Shown here: positions 18,401 through 26,096 of the stretch, one piece after another | Position numbering within the stretch: the stretch's first letter is position 1 | Layout: each line of letters opens with the position of its first letter | Assembly: GCA_016704485.1 (NCBI GenBank) | Contig: JADJAA010000001.1 | Location: 1,550,001 to 1,614,000, forward strand | Length of the DNA: 64,000 nucleotides | From: Flavobacteriales bacterium | Lineage (GTDB): Bacteria; Bacteroidota; Bacteroidia; Flavobacteriales_F; PHOS-HE28 | Direction: 5' to 3' | Program-made: the position numbers and the translations under genes | Notes under the pieces: generated by a model | Told to the model about the DNA's origin: nothing | The model's database searches: none | The model's input: only the letters and a program-made list of their open reading frames with translations

Positions 18401-20319
18401 ATCTTGGTCATGCCTTTTACCGCACGCCATACCTGCTGTATCTCCTTTTGATTGAGCTTGGTCCGTTGAAGCAAGTGGAAATGGCCGCCCAGGTCATTCT
18501 CATTGTATAGGATGTAGCACTTGGCATCAATGTCTTTGTTGCGGCCAGCGCGACCGGCTTCCTGTACGTAGCTCTCCAGCGAACTGGAGATGTTGTAGTG
18601 GATGACGGATCGCACATCCTCCTTGTCCACACCCATACCGAAAGCCGAGGTTGCCACCATGACATCCACCTCACCATCCATGAAGCTCTCCTGATTGAGC
18701 TGCTTCTCTTCGCGCTCCATCTTGCCATGAAATCCGCGGACCGATATCCCGATCGCCTTGATGCGATCTACAAGCTCATCAACGCGTTTGGTCCGGCTTG
18801 CATACACGATCGCGGGTTTCTCACAGGTGTTCAGCAGGCCCAATAACACACGTTGACGGGCTTCGGCAGTGGTGTCCTCCACAGGAAGGACCTCGTACTC
18901 CAGGTTCTCCCGCCGCGCTTGGCTTATATAGGGAATAAGGTCCAGACCAAGGCCATTCTTGAAATAGTTCCGGATGTCTTCCACCACTTGCGGCTTGGCG
19001 GTGGCAGTAAAACAGGATACGGGTATGGGCTTCTCGCGCCCAAGGTCGATCTGAAGCTGTTTCAGATAGGGCGCGATGTACAAGTAGTCCACCCTGAAAT
19101 CATGCCCCCAACTGGAAAAGCAATGGGCCTCATCTATAACGAACCGCGAGATCTGTCTCTTCTGCAGCAGACGGGAAAGCGTGGGAGAACGAAGCGTTTC
19201 CGGAGCGATATACAACAGGTGGATCCCGCCATCCTCTACTTGCTTCAGGACTTCTTGCCGCTCCAATGGGGAAAGTAGTCCGCTCAGATGGGCCGCACGC
19301 ACTATCTGGTGCCGATGTTCCAGCACCTCCACCTGATCTTTCATCAGCGAAACCAACGGCGAGATGACCACGGTGAGCGAACGGGTAAGCGCACCTTCCA
19401 TTAGAGCAGGCAGCTGGAACGTGAGCGACTTGCCTCCGCCAGTGGGGAAGACGGTCAGGACCGACTCTCCGGCCAACGCTGAACCGACGGCCTTTTCCTG
19501 CACTCCAGCCTGGCTTTCACCGTCGAACAATCGGAAGTGATCATACCCGAAATACTCCTTCAGTCCGCGCTTTGCATCCATCCAGGTCGCACAGTACTCG
19601 CAGCCCGCATCATTACACTGTGCGAACCGCAGGTTATGCAGTACCTGTTGGGTAAAAGGCAAGCTATGTACGACCCAAGGGGGTAGGATGGATGCTTCAT
19701 CGGTCGTGTCGATCAGGGCCAGCGCATGCGCGAGCTCTACAGGTCTATCAGTAGTAAAGCGTTGCAGCGGAGCAGAAGCGCAAATGAGGCCTGAGTAACG
19801 CGAGGTGATCAAGTCGGCTACGTCTGTCTTGTCCTGCTCATGTGCCGCAAGCTCGATCATGCCATCGTACCCTTCCTGTCCGGAAAGCAAACCGGCATAG
19901 ACCGAACGCATGACAACAGGCAAACAATTGAATGTACCTAAAAGTTCTTCCAATAGTTCGCGACACAGTTTTGCGTCACTGAGCGGATCGTTGTCGCCGT
20001 CCTCGTTGCGGATCTTGTAGCCCTTCACCAACTTGTGATAGGGCTTATTGGCGTACAGCAATGCACTCCAACACAAAGTATCCAAGAGCACCTTACCCTT
20101 TAATACATTCTGCCCCATGTGCTTCCGAAGCACAGGCGCATCATGGCCAACAAGGTTGTGCCCGGCGACAATGGTTGCCCTGTCTATCAGCTTCTTAAGT
20201 CCATCCAGCTTACGCTTGTGGAATTCGCTGCTCCCGAGCACAGCTCCTACGTCCAGGAGTTTTTTACTCCGCTGATCTAACTCGAGATCCAGAATGAGGA
20301 CCTTGTCCAGTGCGTTCAT
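15487..20319 (-). CDS. giant DEDD exonuclease - RecQ - UvrD/Rep fusion helicase
   Basis: 1610-residue multi-enzyme protein. Residues 1 to about 130 are a DnaQ-like 3'-5' exonuclease: D11-x-E13 (LDLELD), HNLVGHD around 54-60, and NDPLSDA ending at D115, with Asn110 where the DEDDh type has histidine. A RecQ module follows: VFPTGGGKS (about 290-298), DEAH near 396 (VIDEAHCFSSWGHDF), and a QEAGRAGR signature. The last 600 residues are a superfamily 1 UvrD/Rep helicase: AAGPGSGKT near 1062, LDEFQDVD near 1176, GDDDQNIYEWRGA, STMHKSKGKEF near 1428 and LLYVACTR near 1462. An exonuclease plus RecQ recalls animal WRN, here with an SF1 motor added. A role in DNA repair or in degrading foreign DNA is inferred. 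The stop is followed in frame by 76 further open codons. Confidence 0.92.
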   Translation of the reverse strand: MNALDKVLILDLELDQRSKKLLDVGAVLGSSEFHKRKLDGLKKLIDRATIVAGHNLVGHDAPVLRKHMGQNVLKGKVLLDTLCWSALLYANKPYHKLVKGYKIRNEDGDNDPLSDAKLCRELLEELLGTFNCLPVVMRSVYAGLLSGQEGYDGMIELAAHEQDKTDVADLITSRYSGLICASAPLQRFTTDRPVELAHALALIDTTDEASILPPWVVHSLPFTQQVLHNLRFAQCNDAGCEYCATWMDAKRGLKEYFGYDHFRLFDGESQAGVQEKAVGSALAGESVLTVFPTGGGKSLTFQLPALMEGALTRSLTVVISPLVSLMKDQVEVLEHRHQIVRAAHLSGLLSPLERQEVLKQVEDGGIHLLYIAPETLRSPTLSRLLQKRQISRFVIDEAHCFSSWGHDFRVDYLYIAPYLKQLQIDLGREKPIPVSCFTATAKPQVVEDIRNYFKNGLGLDLIPYISQARRENLEYEVLPVEDTTAEARQRVLLGLLNTCEKPAIVYASRTKRVDELVDRIKAIGISVRGFHGKMEREEKQLNQESFMDGEVDVMVATSAFGMGVDKEDVRSVIHYNISSSLESYVQEAGRAGRNKDIDAKCYILYNENDLGGHFHLLQRTKLNQKEIQQVWRAVKGMTKIRDKISRSASELAKAAGWDEEMRDIQNRVAASLAALEDRGYIKRTLNSPQVFATGLMVKGLEDALRIVRDNTGLTEKQKENCIRVLQRLVKPDEDGVGVSQVDVVAGHLGMKLRDVIETVQLLRNIAVLNDEQDLTAYVDGRPRAGSKARLQRILNTEKALVGLLAEQEMTVTYRALNQGILDQGVDSRIEDLKPLFLIWKKRRLVGIKRLDRQADSYRITLLKDPEELRKEVEARQALALACFEQLEKLVPDTSKLADDAKQELRVKFSLLGLRAAMAEGMFGKEHDLKAIADALLFLHGMNVLSLQDGFMVMYQRMNVERVEQNVRKQYTQEDYGNLRHHYQNRVEQIHMVGEYAARRMESVQAALSFVDDYFRFEHDVFVQKYFPKRSTDITRPITRSRFTELFGDLDTKQLGVVNDSTDQILVAAGPGSGKTRVLVHKVASLLLIEDVKPEQFLMLTFSKAAAMEFRDRVHAMVPEYRGLIRITTFHGLCFELMGQLGDLDRSETVISRTMAAIHAGEVDVTSIANKSVIVLDEFQDVDQEQWQLIQMLAETAEKPRIIAVGDDDQNIYEWRGASPRFMSEFRTRFKARSHSLLVNYRSKETIVRLTNHIASKIKVRIKDGEELVANDDRPGVQRVVRYSGGYHLTGLVKDVARSTLTGTTSVLTRTNNEAIMATAMLEQHGVKARYIGGSDDFPVGRLREVRAFGQFVRERHPGIGVIPKEVWDNAVKEYIEGLKGNPLRADMKDLLALFKKGNQGRHDLSEWDAFVREIRISDAVKPQKGVVHVSTMHKSKGKEFNNVFVYQKNYPMEEDKDLRLLYVACTRSMDQLVIHTNDQFLPTYKHASLIRETNEVVYPRPNKLEYVLGMKEVNLGSCSYNSDRITSLSAGSNMVPDEKQFTNGSALGLGTGNGNVLLYARKFIDSTLPRFANEGYRVSGATAEYIVHWYDKEKDKSYEVVLPRVQFTLG

Positions 20320-20375
20320 TAGCTGGGCGCAATGGCGTGGTGGATGAAACGGGCTGCGGAAGAGCTATGCATGGA

Positions 20376-20519
20376 TCACAAATTCAACACTCCTTCAATA
20401 ACCCGAAAACTCTCCAACCCACTTTCTAGATCTTCCACGACCTCGGTGGTGCATTCCGTGGTCTGCGCTTGAACCAGCGTAGAAAGAATTACAGTTAGGA
20501 AGAGTAGGAGAGTTCGCAT
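20376..20519 (-). CDS. 47-codon exported micro-ORF, probable remnant
   Basis: ATG at 20519 to TGA at 20376. It encodes a good signal peptide, MRTLLLFLTVILSTLVQAQ, and only 28 further residues (TTECTTEVVEDLESG...). The signal sequence matches that of the exported protein at 8293-8637 at most positions, including MRT, TV, LS, QAQTT. Either a very small secreted peptide or, more likely, the truncated copy of a gene of that family. It lies between the giant helicase and the DUF262 gene on the same strand. Confidence 0.4.
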   Translation of the reverse strand: MRTLLLFLTVILSTLVQAQTTECTTEVVEDLESGLESFRVIEGVLNL

Positions 20520-20542
20520 GGGGTGGTGCTGGTTGTTGAAAT

Positions 20543-22342
20543 TTACAAGCCTTCGTAATAGCCCTTGATCTTTTGTGCCATCAGGTGTTTGCGTTCCTCC
20601 AAAAAGGTCTGGTAGCTTTTTACATCATAGTCGAAGATAGCTGTTGGGATGCAGTTCTCGCGCATGTTCTTGCGCAGGTCGGCCATGTTACGCAGACCAC
20701 CGATGTCACCTTTGCCTTGCTCAAGCTTGTCCGCAACGGTCGTAAAGTATACCGCTGGCGTTTTGTCACCGATCTTGATGTTTCCGGGTTGGTCCATGTA
20801 CACCAGATTGCTCACGCGATTGTACAGACTGCGACCCAAGCCATTCTTCTTCAACAAGCTGCGGGGGAAGATGTGGTGTACATCTCCGCGTGTAAGCAAC
20901 ATGTCGTTCACGGTGAGGTGCCGACTGAACAGACCATGGTCGTTCGCGTTGGCTTGGGCAGCTAGGAATACGCCGAAGAACGGACTGCTCATCACTGGGC
21001 TTTCCAAATGCCCTGGAAGTACAGAATTCCAGAACGCATCACTCAGGTCACCTGCTTCGATCTCGGCTAAGTAGTCGGAAGCATTGCGTTCGTTCAGCCG
21101 TTTGATGTCAAAGTCGAATTGGCTTTCGAAGCTGCCCGTTGCACGTTCGGTCAAGATGCTCATAACGTACCAACGGCGCACCAAGCTTTGTAATTCATTG
21201 CCTCGGTCCATTCCTTGACGACGCAAATGCAGGTACAAGAAATAGGCGAAGTTGATCGCGTTCTTACTGCGCATCAACTTGCTGCGCACGAAGCCTGCCG
21301 ACCGAAGGATCAACGTGAAGAACTTGAAGTCAGTCTCATTCATGAAGCGGGCCACACCAGCGTCCAACTGCTTGAAAGAATTTTCCATAATGGTCTCCTC
21401 GAACGTGCGGTTCACGAAATCGCGTCCACTAAGTAGGCTGACCAGGTCGCTCATTTTACCACGACCGAATTCCACACCGCTGGCAACACGCAACATATCC
21501 GTGTAGGCCGGGTCATAGAGATCTTCGGTTTCGCTGCGTAGCCACTTCATGTTCTTGAAGTGCTCCGTGGCTGCGAACTCGGGGTCGTTCTCCTTGATGT
21601 GCTCGTAGTACTGCGGCTCTTTGCTCAGGTGGCAGAAGTAATCGATGGCCTTGCGCAGAACCGGACCACCATGGTGCTCGTTGCTGGCGATCTTGCTCAT
21701 GGCAAAGTCCGCTTGGCTCAATACGACTCCTTTGCTGTTGATGCGGATGAAGATCTCCGTTACCGTCTCTATGTCCAGTTCGTGGTTCAGTTCGATCACG
21801 CCGATCTGCCGCTTGGCTAAATTGGCCAATTGCCCAAGGCTGCTCTCCACAAGCTCGGCATCTGCATCCGGGTTTGCTGCGGTGTATGCTTTGTTCAATT
21901 TGATCAAGCTGAAACCACTCCCAAAGAACACCGCGATATCCGGCAACCACGCCTTGTCCTTTTGGATGATGGGCGTTTGCACCTCGAACTTCTGGGTGAT
22001 GGGATGGAACGCGATCTTGATCTTGATCCGCGCATAATCCTTGTCCACCACGTATTCATCCATTAAAGCAGCACGCAATGCTGTTATGCGTTGTTGCCCA
22101 TCGATCAAGATCTTCTTGCCGCTGCCAATGCTGCCATCTTTCAAGCGCACATCCGGGTTCTTCCATGTAATAATGTAGCCCACTGGAAAACCTTGGTAGA
22201 TGCTATCCATCAGATCGCGGACTTTGCTCTTATCCCAAACGAATGGGCGCTGGATCTCGGGTATCGCGATCTCTTTCTCTTTCACCCACGACAATAAACT
22301 TTCGATAAGCGGCTGTTGGATACTGTATTTCTGTGTTTGCAT
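20543..22342 (-). CDS. DUF262 (GmrSD-like) protein with HNH nuclease domain
   Basis: About 599 residues from the ATG at 22342 (MQTQKYSIQQPLIESLLSW); an upstream ATG at 22357 adds five residues. The N-terminal DUF262/ParB-like region has IPEIQRPFVWD and IDGQQRITAL, the nucleotide-handling signature of GmrS-type proteins. The C-terminal part has an HNH-type DVHHIFPRSLLKK near residue 490, with downstream asparagines typical of the DUF1524/GmrD nuclease. Single-chain GmrSD-like enzymes are modification-dependent restriction factors, and DUF262 genes are common passengers of type I restriction loci. It follows hsdR by about 100 bp on the same strand. The activity here is predicted, not shown. Confidence 0.85.
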   Translation of the reverse strand: MQTQKYSIQQPLIESLLSWVKEKEIAIPEIQRPFVWDKSKVRDLMDSIYQGFPVGYIITWKNPDVRLKDGSIGSGKKILIDGQQRITALRAALMDEYVVDKDYARIKIKIAFHPITQKFEVQTPIIQKDKAWLPDIAVFFGSGFSLIKLNKAYTAANPDADAELVESSLGQLANLAKRQIGVIELNHELDIETVTEIFIRINSKGVVLSQADFAMSKIASNEHHGGPVLRKAIDYFCHLSKEPQYYEHIKENDPEFAATEHFKNMKWLRSETEDLYDPAYTDMLRVASGVEFGRGKMSDLVSLLSGRDFVNRTFEETIMENSFKQLDAGVARFMNETDFKFFTLILRSAGFVRSKLMRSKNAINFAYFLYLHLRRQGMDRGNELQSLVRRWYVMSILTERATGSFESQFDFDIKRLNERNASDYLAEIEAGDLSDAFWNSVLPGHLESPVMSSPFFGVFLAAQANANDHGLFSRHLTVNDMLLTRGDVHHIFPRSLLKKNGLGRSLYNRVSNLVYMDQPGNIKIGDKTPAVYFTTVADKLEQGKGDIGGLRNMADLRKNMRENCIPTAIFDYDVKSYQTFLEERKHLMAQKIKGYYEGL

Positions 22343-22443
22343 GATCGTGTTGAACAACCTATGTATTGTCCTTCGTGTGATTATTGTTCAGCGCTGTATC
22401 AGTTAGCTGCGTGGCGAAGATGCGCCTAAAGTATTTGTTCAGA

Positions 22444-25400
22444 TCAAGCACTGCGCTCACCCGGCTGTGCGTTCCCTTGCACCCACTCCACTACCGAGAT
22501 GATCTTATCCTGATCATTCTCATTCGGGAATAGGCCGAAGATCCCTTCTTGGTGTAGGTCCGTGAACGTTGAACCCGGCTCTGCGAGCATGCGTTTGTCG
22601 ATCACGCCGTTCACCGTGAGGTGCCGAATGATGGAATCGATGAAGTGGATCTGCGTAGCACTGAAGATGGAGCCGGACAAGAATTCGCCGAAGGCTGCTT
22701 TTGCTGCGCCTTCATCAAGGCCGATGATGCTGCGAATGAAATAGCCTAGTGGCCGTTCCTCGCCAAGTTCCTTCATCAAAGCCTCCTTCGTGCCGCGTTC
22801 GTCTCCATCGAACAGGATGCGTTCCAGTTCCACTAGCTCAGCGGTCGTGATCGGCTCATTGGTGTATAGTTTGTGAATGGTAAGCTGGTGTTTGTGCGAG
22901 CGGATGAACTCCTCTACACGCATCCGATAGCTACGCATGGTGTAGCTACCTGGCATGGAGATGATATCCTCACCCTCGCTCACCAACTCATCTCTCAGGT
23001 CCGAGTATACCACTTTGCGTTCCTCGCGCGGTATCAAGCGCACTAGATCGCGCAATTGTTTTCGTGTGAATTCCAAGGCTTCCAGACCGAACACAGCGGC
23101 TCGTTGTTGTTGATCATTTGCGACATCAAGAACTGCTTTGATCGCTGGATACCGCTCCTGCACTACGGGAATGTTGGAGAGCCGGGCAAGCTGTGTGGCG
23201 GTTGAGGCCAACGTGCGGAACAGGCGATCTACTGACGGCGCCTCTTGGGCCACAGCAATTTCCAGATCGAGCATAAGTAGGTCAAATCGTTTGGCCAGCT
23301 CGTCCTTGTCCGGTAGTTCGATCAAGTGACCAACGGTCTCGAACAGATCACTGATCCCGCTTTTTGATAACGCATTCCATGCGGTACGTTCACGGTAGTG
23401 ATCGAGCACACGTTGCGCAGGACGAATGCGCACGGTGTGCCGCAATTCCCAAAGTGCCTGGACCCAACTATGCGCACTATTCAAAAGCTCAACGCGTAGT
23501 GCTTGATCTTTTGGTACCTGATGGGCTGGTTCACGCAGTTGTTCACTAAGTAGGATAGTTGCTTCAAAGATCCGTTGCGATAGGCTGGGGGAGCGCACAG
23601 GTTCAATGCCTTCCGGCCGCAGGTTGAAGAAGCTGTAGTTGCCACAGAGATCGAAGATCCTGAAGTTCTCCTTGTGCTGGCCGGGACCGAACAGATCCGG
23701 GCATAAGCGTGTGCCGCGGCCAACCATTTGCCAGAACTTGGACTTGCTATAGACCGGTTTAAAGAACACCAAGTTCACGATCTCAGGAATATCAATACCC
23801 GTATCCAACATATCCACACTCACGGCGATCTGTGGATACCGGTCCTTATCACTGAAATTATCTATGATGCTCTGGGAGTATTGCTCCTTACTGTGTACCA
23901 CCGACATGAAATGCCCACCGTACTGCGGGAACTGATCTTCAAAACGGTTCTGTATGGCCCGGGCATGGTCTATGTTCCTTGCAAAGACAACGGTCTTGCC
24001 CAGCTTCTCACCACCTTCCACTTTGATCCCGTTCTCCATCACATAGGCCAACACCTGATCGATGGTGTTCGAGTTGAAGAGCCAGTTATTGATCGCGGGC
24101 GCTCCGATCTCTTCGGGTATATTCCCTTGGTCGTCCCGGAAGGTCTCTTCGTAATGTGTCCTATCGCTCTCACTCAGGTCATCGTAGCGGATACCGCGTT
24201 GCAGAAAGCCGAAGTCCACTGCTTTGCCAATGGGCGGCACCAGAAAACGATCGGCTACGGCCTGCCCTAATTCATAGAACGATGTCGGGTTATGCTCTTC
24301 GCAATCGAACAAGGCATAGGTATCCCGATCCCCTTGGTCGTGTGGTGTTGCAGTAAGGCCGACCAACAAGGAATCGAAATAGGTGAAAATAGCACCGTAC
24401 CGATCGTACACTGAGCGATGCGCCTCATCCACAATGATCAGATCGAAGTGACCGACACCGAAGGTCTTCACATCATCACTCCGCACTTGGTCCACGCGGT
24501 TCATTACCGTGGGGTAGGTGCTGAAGACCACCCGTGCGCTTTCATCATAGCGCTGTTTGGTGAGATCCAATGTGGTAACATTCGGCAGGTTCTTCTCAAA
24601 GGCCCGTTTTGCCTGTGTGACCAAGGCATTGCGATCAGCGAGAAAGAGCACACGCTTCGCCCAATTCGCTTTCAGTAGAAGGTCCACTAACGCGGCAACG
24701 GTACGCGTCTTGCCAGCCCCAGTGGCCATTACGATCAATGCTTTTCGCTTAAGACCGCGCATGCCATCTTCATCCACCCAACTTTCTGCAACCCGCTTGA
24801 TCGCTTGATGTTGGTAATAGCGTTCCACGATCTGCTCATCGATCGGCACATGCCGAATGTTCACACGACCGATACGCCGATCAACGACCCGTTGCAATTC
24901 GTCCCGCGTGTAAATGCCCTGTACAGCGCGTGGACCATAAAAGGTGTCATCCCAGATCCACGTATCGAAACCGTTGCTATAGAATATCACCGGGCGCTGT
25001 CCGGTCATGCGTTCCAGGCAATCAGCGTAAAGGCTTGCTTGCACACGGCCTTGTTGGGCATCGTGGGTGGTGCGCTTGGCCTCTACTACGGCCAGCGGTT
25101 TACCATCTGCACCCCAGAGCACGTAATCTACCTTGCCGTTGCCGTTGGGATTGGTGCTCAATGGCATCCCTGTTACCGGGTATTCGATCACGTTGGATGC
25201 GGCAGGGTCCCAGCCTGCTTCGCGCAACAGTTCATCAATGAAGAGTAACCGTGTATCCGCCTCCGAATATTCAGAAGCAGGTATGGGTATGTTCTCATGG
25301 CGCTCCTTGCGCTCCTGGATCGCTGCCAGGCGTTCTGCCAATATCTGCTTTTCTCCTTCTAATTTCAACCGTTGCTCGCGCTCGGTCTCCATCGCTACAC

Positions 25401-25902
25401 GTTGCGCTTCATAACGCTCCTGTAACTGTTGAAGCTCCGCGCTGTTCGGAACTTCCTTCACTTTCACTTGTACTATGAGTGCCTCCTCTTGGAATGTTCC
25501 TACCTCGATGTCGAATGCGCTGTACGTACGACCCATCCATTTCAAGAACCGGAACAAGAGGCGCAATGAGGCTACGCTCTGGCTCTCCACCACCTTCTTA
25601 TCATGCGCAGCGGCATTGCCGGTACGCCGGATGTACTGCAGGTCGATGTAGATGGGTGGTGGTATCAGTACCCGGAAGGACCGTTCATCCATCAACGCGC
25701 TCAACTGGCTGTTGTAAGGGCGCTGTAGGTCACTGTCGTTATCATACAGCCAGTGCACGGTACGTTCCAACGCACGGCGGGCATACACGGCAGAGGCGAT
25801 CGGTGCGGCCAAGGCATACCGCTCCGCGTCCATGGCCTCCTTCGCAATGGAGGGCCACTCTTCAACGAGGAAGCGGAAGTTGCTCGGGGTGCTCAACGAC
25901 AT
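22444..25902 (-). CDS. hsdR: type I restriction enzyme R subunit (HsdR)
   Basis: 1152 residues, usual size for the EcoEI-type R subunit. The N-terminus (about 20-130) resembles the DUF4145 module that often heads these proteins. A coiled-coil stretch (about 165-220) precedes the nuclease domain, where KVDYVLWGADGKPLAVVEAK supplies the D...ExK active site. The SF2 translocase motor has MATGAGKT, IVDEAHRSVYDRYG and GLTATPHD. The C-terminal part matches the EcoEI R C-terminal domain. It should translocate and cut DNA that lacks the HsdM/HsdS methyl mark. The operon is interrupted: between hsdS and hsdR lie a 265-codon gene, an hsdS tail and an oppositely oriented cyclase gene. Confidence 0.94.
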   Translation of the reverse strand: MSLSTPSNFRFLVEEWPSIAKEAMDAERYALAAPIASAVYARRALERTVHWLYDNDSDLQRPYNSQLSALMDERSFRVLIPPPIYIDLQYIRRTGNAAAHDKKVVESQSVASLRLLFRFLKWMGRTYSAFDIEVGTFQEEALIVQVKVKEVPNSAELQQLQERYEAQRVAMETEREQRLKLEGEKQILAERLAAIQERKERHENIPIPASEYSEADTRLLFIDELLREAGWDPAASNVIEYPVTGMPLSTNPNGNGKVDYVLWGADGKPLAVVEAKRTTHDAQQGRVQASLYADCLERMTGQRPVIFYSNGFDTWIWDDTFYGPRAVQGIYTRDELQRVVDRRIGRVNIRHVPIDEQIVERYYQHQAIKRVAESWVDEDGMRGLKRKALIVMATGAGKTRTVAALVDLLLKANWAKRVLFLADRNALVTQAKRAFEKNLPNVTTLDLTKQRYDESARVVFSTYPTVMNRVDQVRSDDVKTFGVGHFDLIIVDEAHRSVYDRYGAIFTYFDSLLVGLTATPHDQGDRDTYALFDCEEHNPTSFYELGQAVADRFLVPPIGKAVDFGFLQRGIRYDDLSESDRTHYEETFRDDQGNIPEEIGAPAINNWLFNSNTIDQVLAYVMENGIKVEGGEKLGKTVVFARNIDHARAIQNRFEDQFPQYGGHFMSVVHSKEQYSQSIIDNFSDKDRYPQIAVSVDMLDTGIDIPEIVNLVFFKPVYSKSKFWQMVGRGTRLCPDLFGPGQHKENFRIFDLCGNYSFFNLRPEGIEPVRSPSLSQRIFEATILLSEQLREPAHQVPKDQALRVELLNSAHSWVQALWELRHTVRIRPAQRVLDHYRERTAWNALSKSGISDLFETVGHLIELPDKDELAKRFDLLMLDLEIAVAQEAPSVDRLFRTLASTATQLARLSNIPVVQERYPAIKAVLDVANDQQQRAAVFGLEALEFTRKQLRDLVRLIPREERKVVYSDLRDELVSEGEDIISMPGSYTMRSYRMRVEEFIRSHKHQLTIHKLYTNEPITTAELVELERILFDGDERGTKEALMKELGEERPLGYFIRSIIGLDEGAAKAAFGEFLSGSIFSATQIHFIDSIIRHLTVNGVIDKRMLAEPGSTFTDLHQEGIFGLFPNENDQDKIISVVEWVQGNAQPGERSA

Positions 25903-25930
25903 GGAGGCGCAATTGACGATATTCTAAGCA

Positions 25931-25946
25931 CTTGTACAATTACAAG
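25931..25946. promoter_or_regulatory. short dyad upstream of hsdR
   Basis: Perfect inverted repeat CTTGTA-CAAT-TACAAG, centred about 37 bp upstream of the hsdR ATG. The position suits an operator for a restriction-controlling repressor. No regulator has been linked to it, so it remains a candidate. Confidence 0.3.
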
Positions 25947-26096
25947 ATGCGAATAAGTCGAGCCTATGATGTGCGGCTTGTGATGGTAACTGCCGCGTGT
26001 GGCCCTTTACGGCTCTAAAATACATGTGGATACTTCAGAACCGGTCTTCTTGCTGCTAAGAGAATGCTAATTCCTCTGAAGCACTACATTGCGGAC

